Of a DNA stretch of 48,097 bases, positions 9,575 to 16,846 are shown in pieces (within the stretch, counting starts at the first letter, position 1; each line of letters starts with the position of its first letter). Under the pieces are notes generated by a model, which did no database searches, was not told the origin of the DNA, and saw nothing but the letters and a program-made list of their open reading frames with translations. A program made the translations under genes and the position numbers. The stretch covers positions 1-48,097 of the forward strand of contig NZ_URDP01000014.1 in assembly GCF_900546705.1 (NCBI RefSeq). The letters are read 5' to 3'. The stretch is from an uncultured Oscillibacter sp. (GTDB taxonomy: Bacteria; Bacillota; Clostridia; Oscillospirales; Oscillospiraceae).

Positions 9575-10261
9575 TTATTTCTCCTGCTTGTCCGCCACGG
9601 CGCAAAGGCGCGCGTCGGCGGTGCTCAGCACCTGGGTCAGACTCTGGCAGCGGCCGGGGTAGGCAGCGGTCAGCGCCTCCGGAGAAAGGTCCGGAAACGG
9701 TTTTTTCTGTCCCTGGCAGAGGCGCAGCGCCCGGGCATAGTGGAGCTCGGACACCTTCATGTCCGCATCTGCAGCGCCCATGGTGCAGGCGGCGGGGTCC
9801 AGGGCAAAGTAGGCCTCATTGGCGCCGGCCCCCCGGTAGAGATGCCGATAGAGCTGGTAGACGGCGCTGCCCACATAGGCCGCGGCGGCGTTGATGGCCG
9901 TCTTGTCTCCCAGCTTGCCCAAAAGGCCGAACAGCACCCCGATGGCGCCGGAGAGGAGCTTGCTTTGCAGCGTGGCCAACACGCTGCCCTGCAGGATATT
10001 GCCCTCGTCCGCAGCGGAGAGCACCTCCTGTTCCGAGAGCATATTGCCCTCCCGGGATAATGTCCTCCCCAGAATAAAGTCGGCGGAAACGTGGTAATAG
10101 TCGCACGCCCGCACCACGAAGGCAAGGCCCGGCTCCCGGATGCCGTTTTCATAGTGACTCAAAAGCGCCTGGGAAATTCCCAGATCCCCGGCGGCCGTCC
10201 TCTGGGACACGCCGCGCTCCTGCCGCAGCAGCGACAGTGTACGGGAAAATTCAGATGCCAT
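9575..10261 (-). CDS. XRE-family regulator with a C-terminal extension
   Basis: The 228-residue protein has an N-terminal helix-turn-helix of the Cro/C1 type (about 6-62; LGISQALLSHYENG is the recognition part). A 160-residue C-terminal region follows with no recognised domain. A stretch around 90-130 (LLSGAIGVLFGLLGKLGD) is hydrophobic/amphipathic and could sense membrane state or mediate dimerisation. It is the first gene of the XRE-MBOAT-DHHW unit and probably regulates it. A partial dyad (ATAC-GCAGA-GTAT) lies about 40 bases upstream. Confidence 0.82.
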   Translation of the reverse strand: MASEFSRTLSLLRQERGVSQRTAAGDLGISQALLSHYENGIREPGLAFVVRACDYYHVSADFILGRTLSREGNMLSEQEVLSAADEGNILQGSVLATLQSKLLSGAIGVLFGLLGKLGDKTAINAAAAYVGSAVYQLYRHLYRGAGANEAYFALDPAACTMGAADADMKVSELHYARALRLCQGQKKPFPDLSPEALTAAYPGRCQSLTQVLSTADARLCAVADKQEK

Positions 10262-10332
10262 GATTTTCTCTCTCCTTTGCGCGCTCTAAAATACGCAGAG
10301 TATAGTTTAGCAAAAAGGCTACAAAAAGTAAA

Positions 10333-10370
10333 GGAAAAAACCGGCGTTTCGAGTCAACGAAACGCCGGTT
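10333..10370 (-). terminator. Rho-independent terminator of the HAD gene
   Basis: A perfect 13-bp stem AACCGGCGTTTCG / CGAAACGCCGGTT (10339-10351 with 10358-10370) has a six-base loop and is followed on the minus strand by a T-run (complement of AAAAAA). It separates the divIVA-HAD transcript from the XRE operon. Confidence 0.88.
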
Positions 10371-10405
10371 TTCCCATTTTTCGGCCGGACCCGGGGTCAG
10401 CGCCC

Positions 10406-11284
10406 TCAGAACAGGCCTACCTGTCCCTGCAATATGTCTCCGCCGATGGACCGCAGCTGCCTGGCGTTGCACTCGGCCAGACGGTCGCAGGTGGCCATTT
10501 TGCGAATGATGTCCTGCATCGTGGACTCCAGCGCAGTGCCCCGGGAGTAGTCCGCCGGGAAAATGAAATCCACCCGCCCCTTGGCCAGCAGGTCCTCCAC
10601 GCCCTGGCGGTTGCCCTCCTGGTAGACGGCAATGGCCTGGCCGCCGTAGGAGCGCATCATCTTCATGCAGGGCACGTCGGAGAGGCCGTCTCCGATGTAG
10701 ACCATGTTGGAAAAGGGCACCCGCTTGCTGTCGTCGGGCATGGAGTCATTGAGGGTCTTGTCGTCGGACACGTCCAGCACGCCCTTGTTGATCCGGTAGA
10801 CAAACTGAGTCTTGGCTGTAAAATTGACGGCTAGCTTGGGCCAGACCGGCACGCCCGCCTCGTTATAGTAAAACTCGCTGGCGTAGATCTCCTTAAACGC
10901 ACCGGAGATGGCTGAGCCCTCGATAATCTCCCGCAGTCCGGAGGAGATCACATAGTGCTCCACCGTGACCCCCTGGCTCTCGCCGAAGGCGTTGATCCGC
11001 CCGAACCAGTCCTCCACCCCGGGAAAGAGTACGATACCCCGCCCCATTTCCACCAGATCTTCCCGAGTGAATGGAAGATGGCGCTGTGCGGACTCCTGCA
11101 GCATGGTGTACATATAGGCCAGGATGCCGTCCACCCGGTTGGATCTTCCGAAGTGGTTGGCCCGGGCCCAGAACTCCGCCGGGGTCATGCCCAGAGAGGG
11201 AATGAAGGCGTAGTCCTCCATATCCGTGGTACAAAGAGTCTTGTCGAAGTCATACAAAAGCGCCACAATGGGCTGTCTGTCCAT
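10406..11284 (-). CDS. HAD-superfamily hydrolase (phosphoserine-phosphatase-like)
   Basis: The 292-residue protein has HAD motif I DFDKT (near residue 12; first Asp is the nucleophile), motif II SSG in YVISSGLRE, and motif III/IV IGDGLSDVPCM. It is probably a soluble phosphatase; the substrate is not evident, and phosphoserine phosphatase itself is only one possibility. A ribosome site AAGGAGG precedes the ATG. The gene starts only 19 bases after a terminator hairpin that closes divIVA, so it is probably reached by read-through from the division cluster. Confidence 0.85.
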   Translation of the reverse strand: MDRQPIVALLYDFDKTLCTTDMEDYAFIPSLGMTPAEFWARANHFGRSNRVDGILAYMYTMLQESAQRHLPFTREDLVEMGRGIVLFPGVEDWFGRINAFGESQGVTVEHYVISSGLREIIEGSAISGAFKEIYASEFYYNEAGVPVWPKLAVNFTAKTQFVYRINKGVLDVSDDKTLNDSMPDDSKRVPFSNMVYIGDGLSDVPCMKMMRSYGGQAIAVYQEGNRQGVEDLLAKGRVDFIFPADYSRGTALESTMQDIIRKMATCDRLAECNARQLRSIGGDILQGQVGLF

Positions 11285-11302
11285 AGGATTCCCTCCTTAT
11301 GA

Positions 11303-11333
11303 AAAAAGCGGCTCATTCCATGAGCCGCTTTTT
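11303..11333. terminator. Bidirectional-looking terminator between divIVA and the HAD gene
   Basis: A perfect 14-bp stem AAAAAGCGGCTCAT / ATGAGCCGCTTTTT has loop TCC. On the minus strand it directly follows the divIVA stop and ends in T6. Confidence 0.88.
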
Positions 11334-11334
11334 G

Positions 11335-12102
11335 TTACCGGTCGCCCTTGTAGTTGCGGCCGAATTTCAGATCGCTGAGATTGATGCGCCGGGTGGGCTC
11401 GGAGACTTCCTCCTCGCCTTCGTCTTCCCGGGCAAAGGGGTCACCTGCGGGATAGTCCTCCGCCGGACGGGCCTGTTCACTGCGGACCGGCTCCGCGGCG
11501 GGCTCCGCTTCCGGAGCAGGCGCAGCCGGCTCCTCACTCTGGGCAGGCTCCGCCGCAGGCGCGCTCTGCTCCTGGGCGGCAAAAGCGGCCATCACCGTCT
11601 CGCCGATCTCACGGGCCTCATCCTGCACCGCATGCTCGCCGGGCTCCTCCGCCGGAAGCTGAGGCAACTGCTCCAGGAACTCCAGCTCTTTGGCACAGAT
11701 GGCGCGGCTGTCAGCGATGAACTGGCTCAGCTGCTGGCGGCCCTGACGCAGCCGGTCCTCCGCCTCGCTGAGTTCCTTGCGCAGCTGGTCCATTTTCTCC
11801 TGAGCCTGGGTCTGTGCCTGTGCCATCAGCTCATCCCGCTTGGCCTCCGCCTCCCGGACAATGGAATCCGCCATCTTCTGGGCGGTGAGCAGCGTGGCCC
11901 GCATAGAGTCCTCCGTGGCCCGGTAGTCCTCCACCTTCTCCACCAAGACCTTCATCTTGGCCTTGAGGGCGGCGTTCTCCTTGTAAAGTGCGGTATAGTC
12001 GTCGGTGAGCTCATCGAGAAACTCATCCACCATGGCCATATTATATCCGCCCATGACCGCCTTGCTGAAGGCGTGGGTGGAAACTTCCTGCGGTGTCAGC
12101 AT
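11335..12102 (-). CDS. divIVA: DivIVA-domain cell division/polarity protein
   Basis: The 255-residue protein opens with the DivIVA membrane-binding head (MLTPQEVSTHAFSKA, then GGYNMAMVDEFLDEL) and continues as a long coiled coil to about residue 170 (ALKAKMKVLVEKVEDYRATE and following heptads). The tail (175-255) is low complexity, rich in Ala, Pro and Glu, and ends in a basic patch RRINLSDLKFGRNYKGDR. DivIVA proteins bind curved membrane at septa and poles and recruit partners. It sits directly downstream of sepF, the common order in Firmicutes. Confidence 0.92.
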   Translation of the reverse strand: MLTPQEVSTHAFSKAVMGGYNMAMVDEFLDELTDDYTALYKENAALKAKMKVLVEKVEDYRATEDSMRATLLTAQKMADSIVREAEAKRDELMAQAQTQAQEKMDQLRKELSEAEDRLRQGRQQLSQFIADSRAICAKELEFLEQLPQLPAEEPGEHAVQDEAREIGETVMAAFAAQEQSAPAAEPAQSEEPAAPAPEAEPAAEPVRSEQARPAEDYPAGDPFAREDEGEEEVSEPTRRINLSDLKFGRNYKGDR

Positions 12103-12129
12103 AGCCCAAAATCCCCCGTTCTCTTCTTT

Positions 12130-12567
12130 TTAGAAATAAAGCCCGTTGTTTTCCAGCTCGTCGATCAGGTCGCCCTCAATATCCACATGGTAGGGCGTGA
12201 TGAGGTAGGTGTTGGCAGCGACCTTCTTGATCTTGCCCTCTCCGGCATAGGCCACGCCGGACAAGAAGTCGATGAGACGGCGGGCAATGTCCTTGTTGGT
12301 GGACTCCAGGTTCAGCACCACCGTACGCTTGTCCTTGAGATGGTCGGCAATCTCGGAGGCGTTTTCAAACCGCTCGGGCTTGACCAGCACCACCTTGAGC
12401 TGGGTGGTGGCGTGGATATTGACCACCTTGTTGCGCCGCTCCTCCGCCTTGGCCTTCCGGTCCTCAAACGCAGGCTCCCGCCGGGGCGCGTCGTCAAAGT
12501 CGTCGAATTCCTCGTCCTCATCCTCGTAGGGATGGGTCCACTTTTTCAATTCATCAATGATGCTCAT
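12130..12567 (-). CDS. sepF: Cell division protein SepF
   Basis: The 145-residue protein begins MSIIDELKKW, an amphipathic membrane-targeting helix. An acidic linker (about 15-35) follows, then the SepF core (about 45-135) with VVLNLES and GVAYAGEGKIKKVAANTYLI. SepF tethers FtsZ to the membrane and shapes the septum. The ATG at 12567 follows AGGAGG by eight bases; an upstream in-frame start would extend into the yggS 3' end and is less likely. yggS upstream and divIVA downstream are its usual partners. Confidence 0.95.
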   Translation of the reverse strand: MSIIDELKKWTHPYEDEDEEFDDFDDAPRREPAFEDRKAKAEERRNKVVNIHATTQLKVVLVKPERFENASEIADHLKDKRTVVLNLESTNKDIARRLIDFLSGVAYAGEGKIKKVAANTYLITPYHVDIEGDLIDELENNGLYF

Positions 12568-12590
12568 GGAAAAAACCTCCTGTGGGAGTG

Positions 12591-13286
12591 TCAGATATTG
12601 TAATTCCGCTTGCCGAAAATGGCGGTGCCCACCCGGACCATGGTGGCGCCGCAGGCAATGGCGTCGGCATAGTCGGCGCTCATGCCCATGGAGAGGCACT
12701 TTAGTTCATTATGGAACAATTTTGCATTGATGTCAACATAAAGCGCCCGCACTTCCTGAAAATACCGCATATTCGTCTCCCGGTCGGCGTCGGCGGGAGG
12801 AATGGTCATCAGACCCTGTACCCGGACATGGGGACACGCCAGGGCATGCTCGGCCGCAGCGAACACCTCCTCGGGAGCAAAGCCGCTCTTGGCCTCCTCC
12901 CGGCCGATGTTCACTTCCAGCAAAATATCCTGCACCAGATCCCGGGCAGCGGCCACCTTCTCGATCTCGTCCAGCAGCTCCGTGGACCCCACCGACTGGA
13001 TGAGGGCCACCTTGCCCACCACCTGCTTGACCTTATTGCGCTGGAGGTGGCCGATGAAATGCAGCGGCGCGCCGTCATAGGCGTGCTCCGCCAGCTTGCT
13101 GGTCATCTCCTGCACCCGGTTCTCTCCCAGCGCGTCGATGCCGGCGGCAATGGCGTCCCGGCAGGCCTGGGCGTCATTCATCTTGCTGGCACCCACCAGC
13201 GTCACTTCCTCCGGCGCGCGGCCCGCCTGGCGGCAGGCCTCGGCCATGTTCGCGCGTACCTGCGCAATATTTTCCGCAATGGACAT
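12591..13286 (-). CDS. YggS/PROSC family PLP-binding homeostasis protein
   Basis: The 231-residue protein has LVGASKM near residue 35 (the lysine that binds pyridoxal phosphate), GENRVQE, HFIGHLQRNKV, and the C-terminal LSMGMSADYADAIACG phosphate-binding region. It buffers PLP and affects amino-acid pools; no catalysis is known. The start chosen is the ATG at 13286 (MSIAENIAQVR), matching the usual N-terminus; a longer frame would overlap the HlyD-like gene. It lies between the HlyD-like gene and sepF. Confidence 0.93.
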   Translation of the reverse strand: MSIAENIAQVRANMAEACRQAGRAPEEVTLVGASKMNDAQACRDAIAAGIDALGENRVQEMTSKLAEHAYDGAPLHFIGHLQRNKVKQVVGKVALIQSVGSTELLDEIEKVAAARDLVQDILLEVNIGREEAKSGFAPEEVFAAAEHALACPHVRVQGLMTIPPADADRETNMRYFQEVRALYVDINAKLFHNELKCLSMGMSADYADAIACGATMVRVGTAIFGKRNYNI

Positions 13287-13314
13287 GCTTTCCAACTTCT
13301 TTCTGAAATTCAAT

Positions 13315-14574
13315 TTATCCAACGACTTTTCCGTCGTAGAGATCGTTTGCCGTAAGGATGACCTCATCCCCCGGACGCAGCCGGAGCTTCTCCTGATTGG
13401 ACTGGGCCGTGGAGCGCACCAGCACGTAGCTGTCGCCCCGGTAGACCACCTCCACCGGCTTGAACCGGGCCTCCATGCCCACCACGCAGTACACGCCCAG
13501 CGCCTCCTCCTGGACCAGGTTCCCCTCCTCGTCCACTTTGGTGTTGGAGGCCCGCAGGGCCTCCTGAGGAATCCGGATACCGCTGACTGATTTTTGGATC
13601 AGCTGGGCACTCTGTTCCCGCAGCAGCGTCAGCTGGGGCAGATTTTTGGTCCCGTGAAACAGCACCACGGCCTTTCCGTTCTCCTCCGGACCCACGGAGC
13701 TTACGGTGACCTCCAGATCCTGCTCCACGCCCTTGGCAAAGCGCAGCGTCAGCGTGCCGCTCTCCTTCAGCTCCGCGGCCTGCTGGACATCCATAATGAC
13801 GGCGTAATACCAGTCGTCGCCTTTGATGAGCTTGCCGACCTGGTTGGAGGCCGCGGCGCTGTCCGGCTCCACCACCGAAAGCTGGGAGGGCGTCATCTGC
13901 GCCGCTGACTCCGGCGTGAGCACCGCCTCATAGCCGTCCACTACGGCGGAGTACGTTCCGGCAAAGGGCGCCGTGATCCGTCGGACAGAGGAGGCCGCCT
14001 GGGCCCGCAGGCTCTTGAGCTGGGTCTGCAGGTCGCTGATCTGCCCGGTCAGGTCCTCCGTGTCCGTGTAGGTGTAGTCCCGCTTGAGCACCAGAGAGCG
14101 CAGGTTTGTCTCGTGCTCTTCCGCCTTGTCCAGCCGGTTGGCGGTGATGTCCGTCCGGTAGTCCAGGATTCCCTGGAGGATCTGGGCGTCCAGCTTCACG
14201 GACACATCCGCCTCCAGCGACGCCTCCTGGGCAAACTGTAGCTGCTCCAGCCTGGCGGTCAGCTCCTCGATCTGCTCCTGGCGGTCACGGGACGCCTGGT
14301 CCGCGTAGACCAGTGCCACCGTGCCCCCGTCGCTGACCCGCTCGCCCTCGGATCGCTGCAGCTGCAGAAGGCCGCCGGACTCGTCGGGCAGCACAGTCTC
14401 CTGCCGCACCACATACCCGGAAAGGTCGATGGTCTCCTCCACTTCGTATGTATAGGCCAGCGTGGTGTTCAGCGGGTCGGACAGATACTCCAGCCCCTGG
14501 ACCACAAAGTAGCTCAGTACTCCCACGGTCACCAGCAGCAGCAATAGTTTTGTTCCAAGTGCGCTCTCTTTCAT
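13315..14574 (-). CDS. HlyD-like membrane-fusion/adaptor protein in the sepF cluster
   Basis: The 419-residue protein has one N-terminal membrane segment (about 8-28). A biotinyl-lipoyl-like half (about 50-95; ESGGLLQLQRSEGERVSDGG) follows, then a coiled-coil hairpin (about 95-200), the second lipoyl half (RITAPFAGTYSAVVDG) and beta-barrel regions. That is the architecture of HlyD/AcrA adaptors. In a Gram-positive it should face the wall space. No partner ABC or RND transporter is adjacent; its neighbours are hfq upstream and yggS-sepF-divIVA downstream. A role with the division or wall machinery is suggested by position only. Confidence 0.82.
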   Translation of the reverse strand: MKESALGTKLLLLLVTVGVLSYFVVQGLEYLSDPLNTTLAYTYEVEETIDLSGYVVRQETVLPDESGGLLQLQRSEGERVSDGGTVALVYADQASRDRQEQIEELTARLEQLQFAQEASLEADVSVKLDAQILQGILDYRTDITANRLDKAEEHETNLRSLVLKRDYTYTDTEDLTGQISDLQTQLKSLRAQAASSVRRITAPFAGTYSAVVDGYEAVLTPESAAQMTPSQLSVVEPDSAAASNQVGKLIKGDDWYYAVIMDVQQAAELKESGTLTLRFAKGVEQDLEVTVSSVGPEENGKAVVLFHGTKNLPQLTLLREQSAQLIQKSVSGIRIPQEALRASNTKVDEEGNLVQEEALGVYCVVGMEARFKPVEVVYRGDSYVLVRSTAQSNQEKLRLRPGDEVILTANDLYDGKVVG

Positions 14575-14607
14575 GACTCTCCTTACGGCGCCGGCCCGCC
14601 GGCGCGC

Positions 14608-14841
14608 TTATTGTCCCCCCGCCTCCTCCAGATCCACCGGCCGGGACGGCGCAATGGTGGAGATGGCGTGCTTGTAGATAATCTGCTGACGGCCGTCGGA
14701 GTCCAGCACCACCACAAAGGCGTCGTAGCCGGTGATAATGCCCCGCATCTGAAAGCCGTTCATCAAAAACAGTGTGACCGGCAAGTGCTCCTGTCTGGCC
14801 CGCAGCAAAAAAAGGTCCTGCAAATTGGCTTTGGTTCCCAT
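14608..14841 (-). CDS. hfq: RNA chaperone Hfq
   Basis: The 77-residue protein shows the Sm1 region (NLQDLFLLRARQEHLPVTLF, then LMNGFQMRGIITGYDAFVVVL) and the Sm2 motif YKHAIST. Hfq hexamers bind U- and A-rich RNA and help small RNAs pair. It starts at 14841 after AAAGGAG. The miaA-hfq adjacency is widely conserved, which supports the call. Confidence 0.96.
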   Translation of the reverse strand: MGTKANLQDLFLLRARQEHLPVTLFLMNGFQMRGIITGYDAFVVVLDSDGRQQIIYKHAISTIAPSRPVDLEEAGGQ

Positions 14842-14903
14842 GGTATGTCCGCTCCTTTGTTCTTTCTCGGTCGGACGATGCCACATCTCCCGTCCGCCTG
14901 AGG

Positions 14904-15848
14904 CTAGCATACCCCCGCAGCGGAGAGGATTTCCGTCGAAACCTGCACAGCACGGGCAAAATCCCGCTCTTTTTCCCACAAAATCCAGTGGATGGCCTTG
15001 TTGCGCCGCAGCCAGGTCAGCTGCCGCTTGGCATACTGCCGGGAGCGGAGCTTTACCTCCTCCACCGCCTCCCGGACGCTGATCTCTCCCGCCCTGGCCG
15101 CAAGGAATTCCTTGTAGCCGATGGCCTGAAGGGCCGTGGCCTCCGGCGGCAGTCCCAGCGACAAAAGCCAGTCCACCTCATCCAAAAGGCCCGCTTCCAC
15201 CATGGCGTCCACCCGCCGGTCAATGAGCGCCCGCATGTCCGCCCGTTCTGCAAAGGCAAGGCCGATCCACACAGCGTCGTACCGGGGCGGAAGCGCCGCC
15301 TCGGCGGCGTTGTGTGCGGTAATGGTGGTGCCCGTCTCCAGGTACACCTCCAACGCCCGGAGAACGCGCTTTTCATCCCGCGGGTGCAGCCGCGCCGCCG
15401 CCTGTGGGTCCACTTTGCGCAGTTCCTCCAGCAGCGGTTCAATGCCCTCCGCTGCCAGCCGGCGCTGGAGCTCCATCCGCACGGCGCCGCCGGCGGCTCC
15501 GGGGGCAAAGCTGTGCCCCCGCACCAGGGCGTCGATCCAAAGGCCGGTGCCGCCCACCACAATGGGCAGCTTCCCACGGCGGAGGATATCGTCCACCACC
15601 GGAACAGCCGCCTGGACATACCGTCCCGCAGACCACTGCTCAGCAGGGTCCGCCACCGCAACCATGTGGTGGGGCACCCCCTCCATCTCCTCTTCCGTGG
15701 GTGCGGCGGTGCCGATGGTAAGCCCCCGGTAAATCTGCATGGAGTCTGCGGAGACCACTTCCCCGCCGTACCGCTTGGCCAGCAGCACGCCCAATTTCGT
15801 TTTCCCGCAGGCCGTGGGGCCCACCACACACACGATTTTCGGCGCCAT
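14904..15848 (-). CDS. miaA: tRNA dimethylallyltransferase
   Basis: The 314-residue protein begins MAPKIVCVVGPTACGKTKLG with the P-loop GPTACGKT, followed by DSMQIYRGLTIGTA (catalytic Asp region) and VVGGTGLWIDAL. It ends with RRNKAIHWI near the C-terminus, as in other MiaA proteins. It adds dimethylallyl to A37 of UNN-reading tRNAs. MiaB, which methylthiolates the product, is encoded about 7 kb upstream in the same gene row. The start follows AAAGGAGG. Confidence 0.96.
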   Translation of the reverse strand: MAPKIVCVVGPTACGKTKLGVLLAKRYGGEVVSADSMQIYRGLTIGTAAPTEEEMEGVPHHMVAVADPAEQWSAGRYVQAAVPVVDDILRRGKLPIVVGGTGLWIDALVRGHSFAPGAAGGAVRMELQRRLAAEGIEPLLEELRKVDPQAAARLHPRDEKRVLRALEVYLETGTTITAHNAAEAALPPRYDAVWIGLAFAERADMRALIDRRVDAMVEAGLLDEVDWLLSLGLPPEATALQAIGYKEFLAARAGEISVREAVEEVKLRSRQYAKRQLTWLRRNKAIHWILWEKERDFARAVQVSTEILSAAGVC

Positions 15849-15883
15849 GGCCGCCTCCTTTCCGCCCTGCCCGGTCCAGCCGG

Positions 15884-16477
15884 TCACTCCTCGGCGCCCA
15901 GCGCCGCCGCCAGCTTGCACTGAGCAGCCAGCAGTTCCTCTGCCCGATCCGGTACAATGTCCAGTCCGCCGGCAAACACATAGTCAAACCGGCCGATGCC
16001 GAACATGGCGGCCAGCTGCCGCCAGTGGACCACGCCCACGCTGTCCTCCCGCTCCACATCGCCGCCGGTGGTCAGATACACCAGCCGCTCCGCCCGGCAG
16101 TCCCCGTGGCAGCCGTCGGACTCATAGTGGTAGGTCAGGCCATTGGCGGAGACATATTCAATGTACGTCCGCAGCGCTGCCGGAAAGCTCAGATCCCAGT
16201 AGGGCGCCGCCACCACCACCGCATCCGCCCCGCGCAGCTGCCGGGCCAGGTCGAATACCGGCGCATCCCAGCGTTTTTCGGCAGCCAGGGCATCCCGCTC
16301 GTCCAGCATAGCCGCATCAAAGGGGCGCAGGGCCAGCAGCATCTCCGGTGTCACGGTCTCCACCTGCGCGCCGGGATGGGCCTTGGAAAACGCATCCAGA
16401 TACGCCTTGGCCAGTTTTCTCGTCCGGGAGTCCTCGCCCCGCTGGCTGATACAGCAATCCACAAACAGCAGCTTCAT
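15884..16477 (-). CDS. NAD(P)H-dependent flavin oxidoreductase, flavodoxin-like fold
   Basis: The 197-residue protein is of the azoreductase/NQO2-like family. It has N-terminal MKLLFVDCCISQRGEDSRT (FMN phosphate loop), AAPYWDLSFPAALRTYIEY (the conserved P-W/M-N/D-xxPaxLK-like flavin segment) and a C-terminal TTGGD loop. It probably reduces quinones or other electrophiles with FMN as cofactor. It lies three bases after a small DUF6440-type gene; both sit between mutL and miaA, which are usually adjacent, so the pair looks like an insertion. Confidence 0.85.
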   Translation of the reverse strand: MKLLFVDCCISQRGEDSRTRKLAKAYLDAFSKAHPGAQVETVTPEMLLALRPFDAAMLDERDALAAEKRWDAPVFDLARQLRGADAVVVAAPYWDLSFPAALRTYIEYVSANGLTYHYESDGCHGDCRAERLVYLTTGGDVEREDSVGVVHWRQLAAMFGIGRFDYVFAGGLDIVPDRAEELLAAQCKLAAALGAEE

Positions 16478-16480
16478 GGT

Positions 16481-16666
16481 TTAATCCAATTCCTCCTTCA
16501 AGTATGTGACCATCACCCGGCCCTCCCGGTCCAGCAGCGGTGTCAGCCCGGCGGCGTTGCCGCTGGCATGGAACAGATACTGGACGCCGGTCTCCCGGTC
16601 CACCCAGATCTCCGAGACGTTGATGGCGCCCTGGCTGTATACTTTCACGAAACGGTCCTTTGCCAT
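16481..16666 (-). CDS. Small DUF6440-type protein
   Basis: The 61-residue protein reads MAKDRFVKVYSQGAINVSEI at the N-terminus, then WVDRETGVQYLFHASGNAAG and LTPLLDREGRV. This matches what I recall of the uncharacterised DUF6440 family; no function is known. It starts at the ATG at 16666 after AAGGAGA rather than at an upstream in-frame ATG at 16711, which lies in the mutL tail remnant. It is coupled to the flavin reductase gene. Confidence 0.7.
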   Translation of the reverse strand: MAKDRFVKVYSQGAINVSEIWVDRETGVQYLFHASGNAAGLTPLLDREGRVMVTYLKEELD

Positions 16667-16705
16667 ATCCTTGTCTCCTTTTCCAGTGCTGTGGAATGTC
16701 CGCCC

Positions 16706-16786
16706 GCGCATTCCGATACTCTCACGCTCTTCCGAACATCTTCTCGATTTGATATTTTGTCAGCTTCACCGCAACCGGGCGGCCGT
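16706..16786 (-). pseudogene. 3' tail of a second, diverged mutL
   Basis: These 81 bases align without gaps to 16831-16911, the 3' end of the intact mutL plus 16 bases beyond its stop. There are about 10 differences; the nine inside coding sequence are all silent third-position changes, so both copies encode exactly GRPVAVKLTKYQIEKMFGRA and a TGA. Upstream of the match the sequence becomes unrelated and includes a small hairpin (CGCGCC / GGCGCG at 16789-16803). There is no start codon. The silent-only divergence points to a tail from another functional mutL rather than a decaying local duplication. Confidence 0.85.
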
Positions 16787-16846
16787 ATCGCGCCGCAGGC
16801 GCGGGATTTCCGATCCTCTGCCCCACGGATGCGCATTCCGATACAC

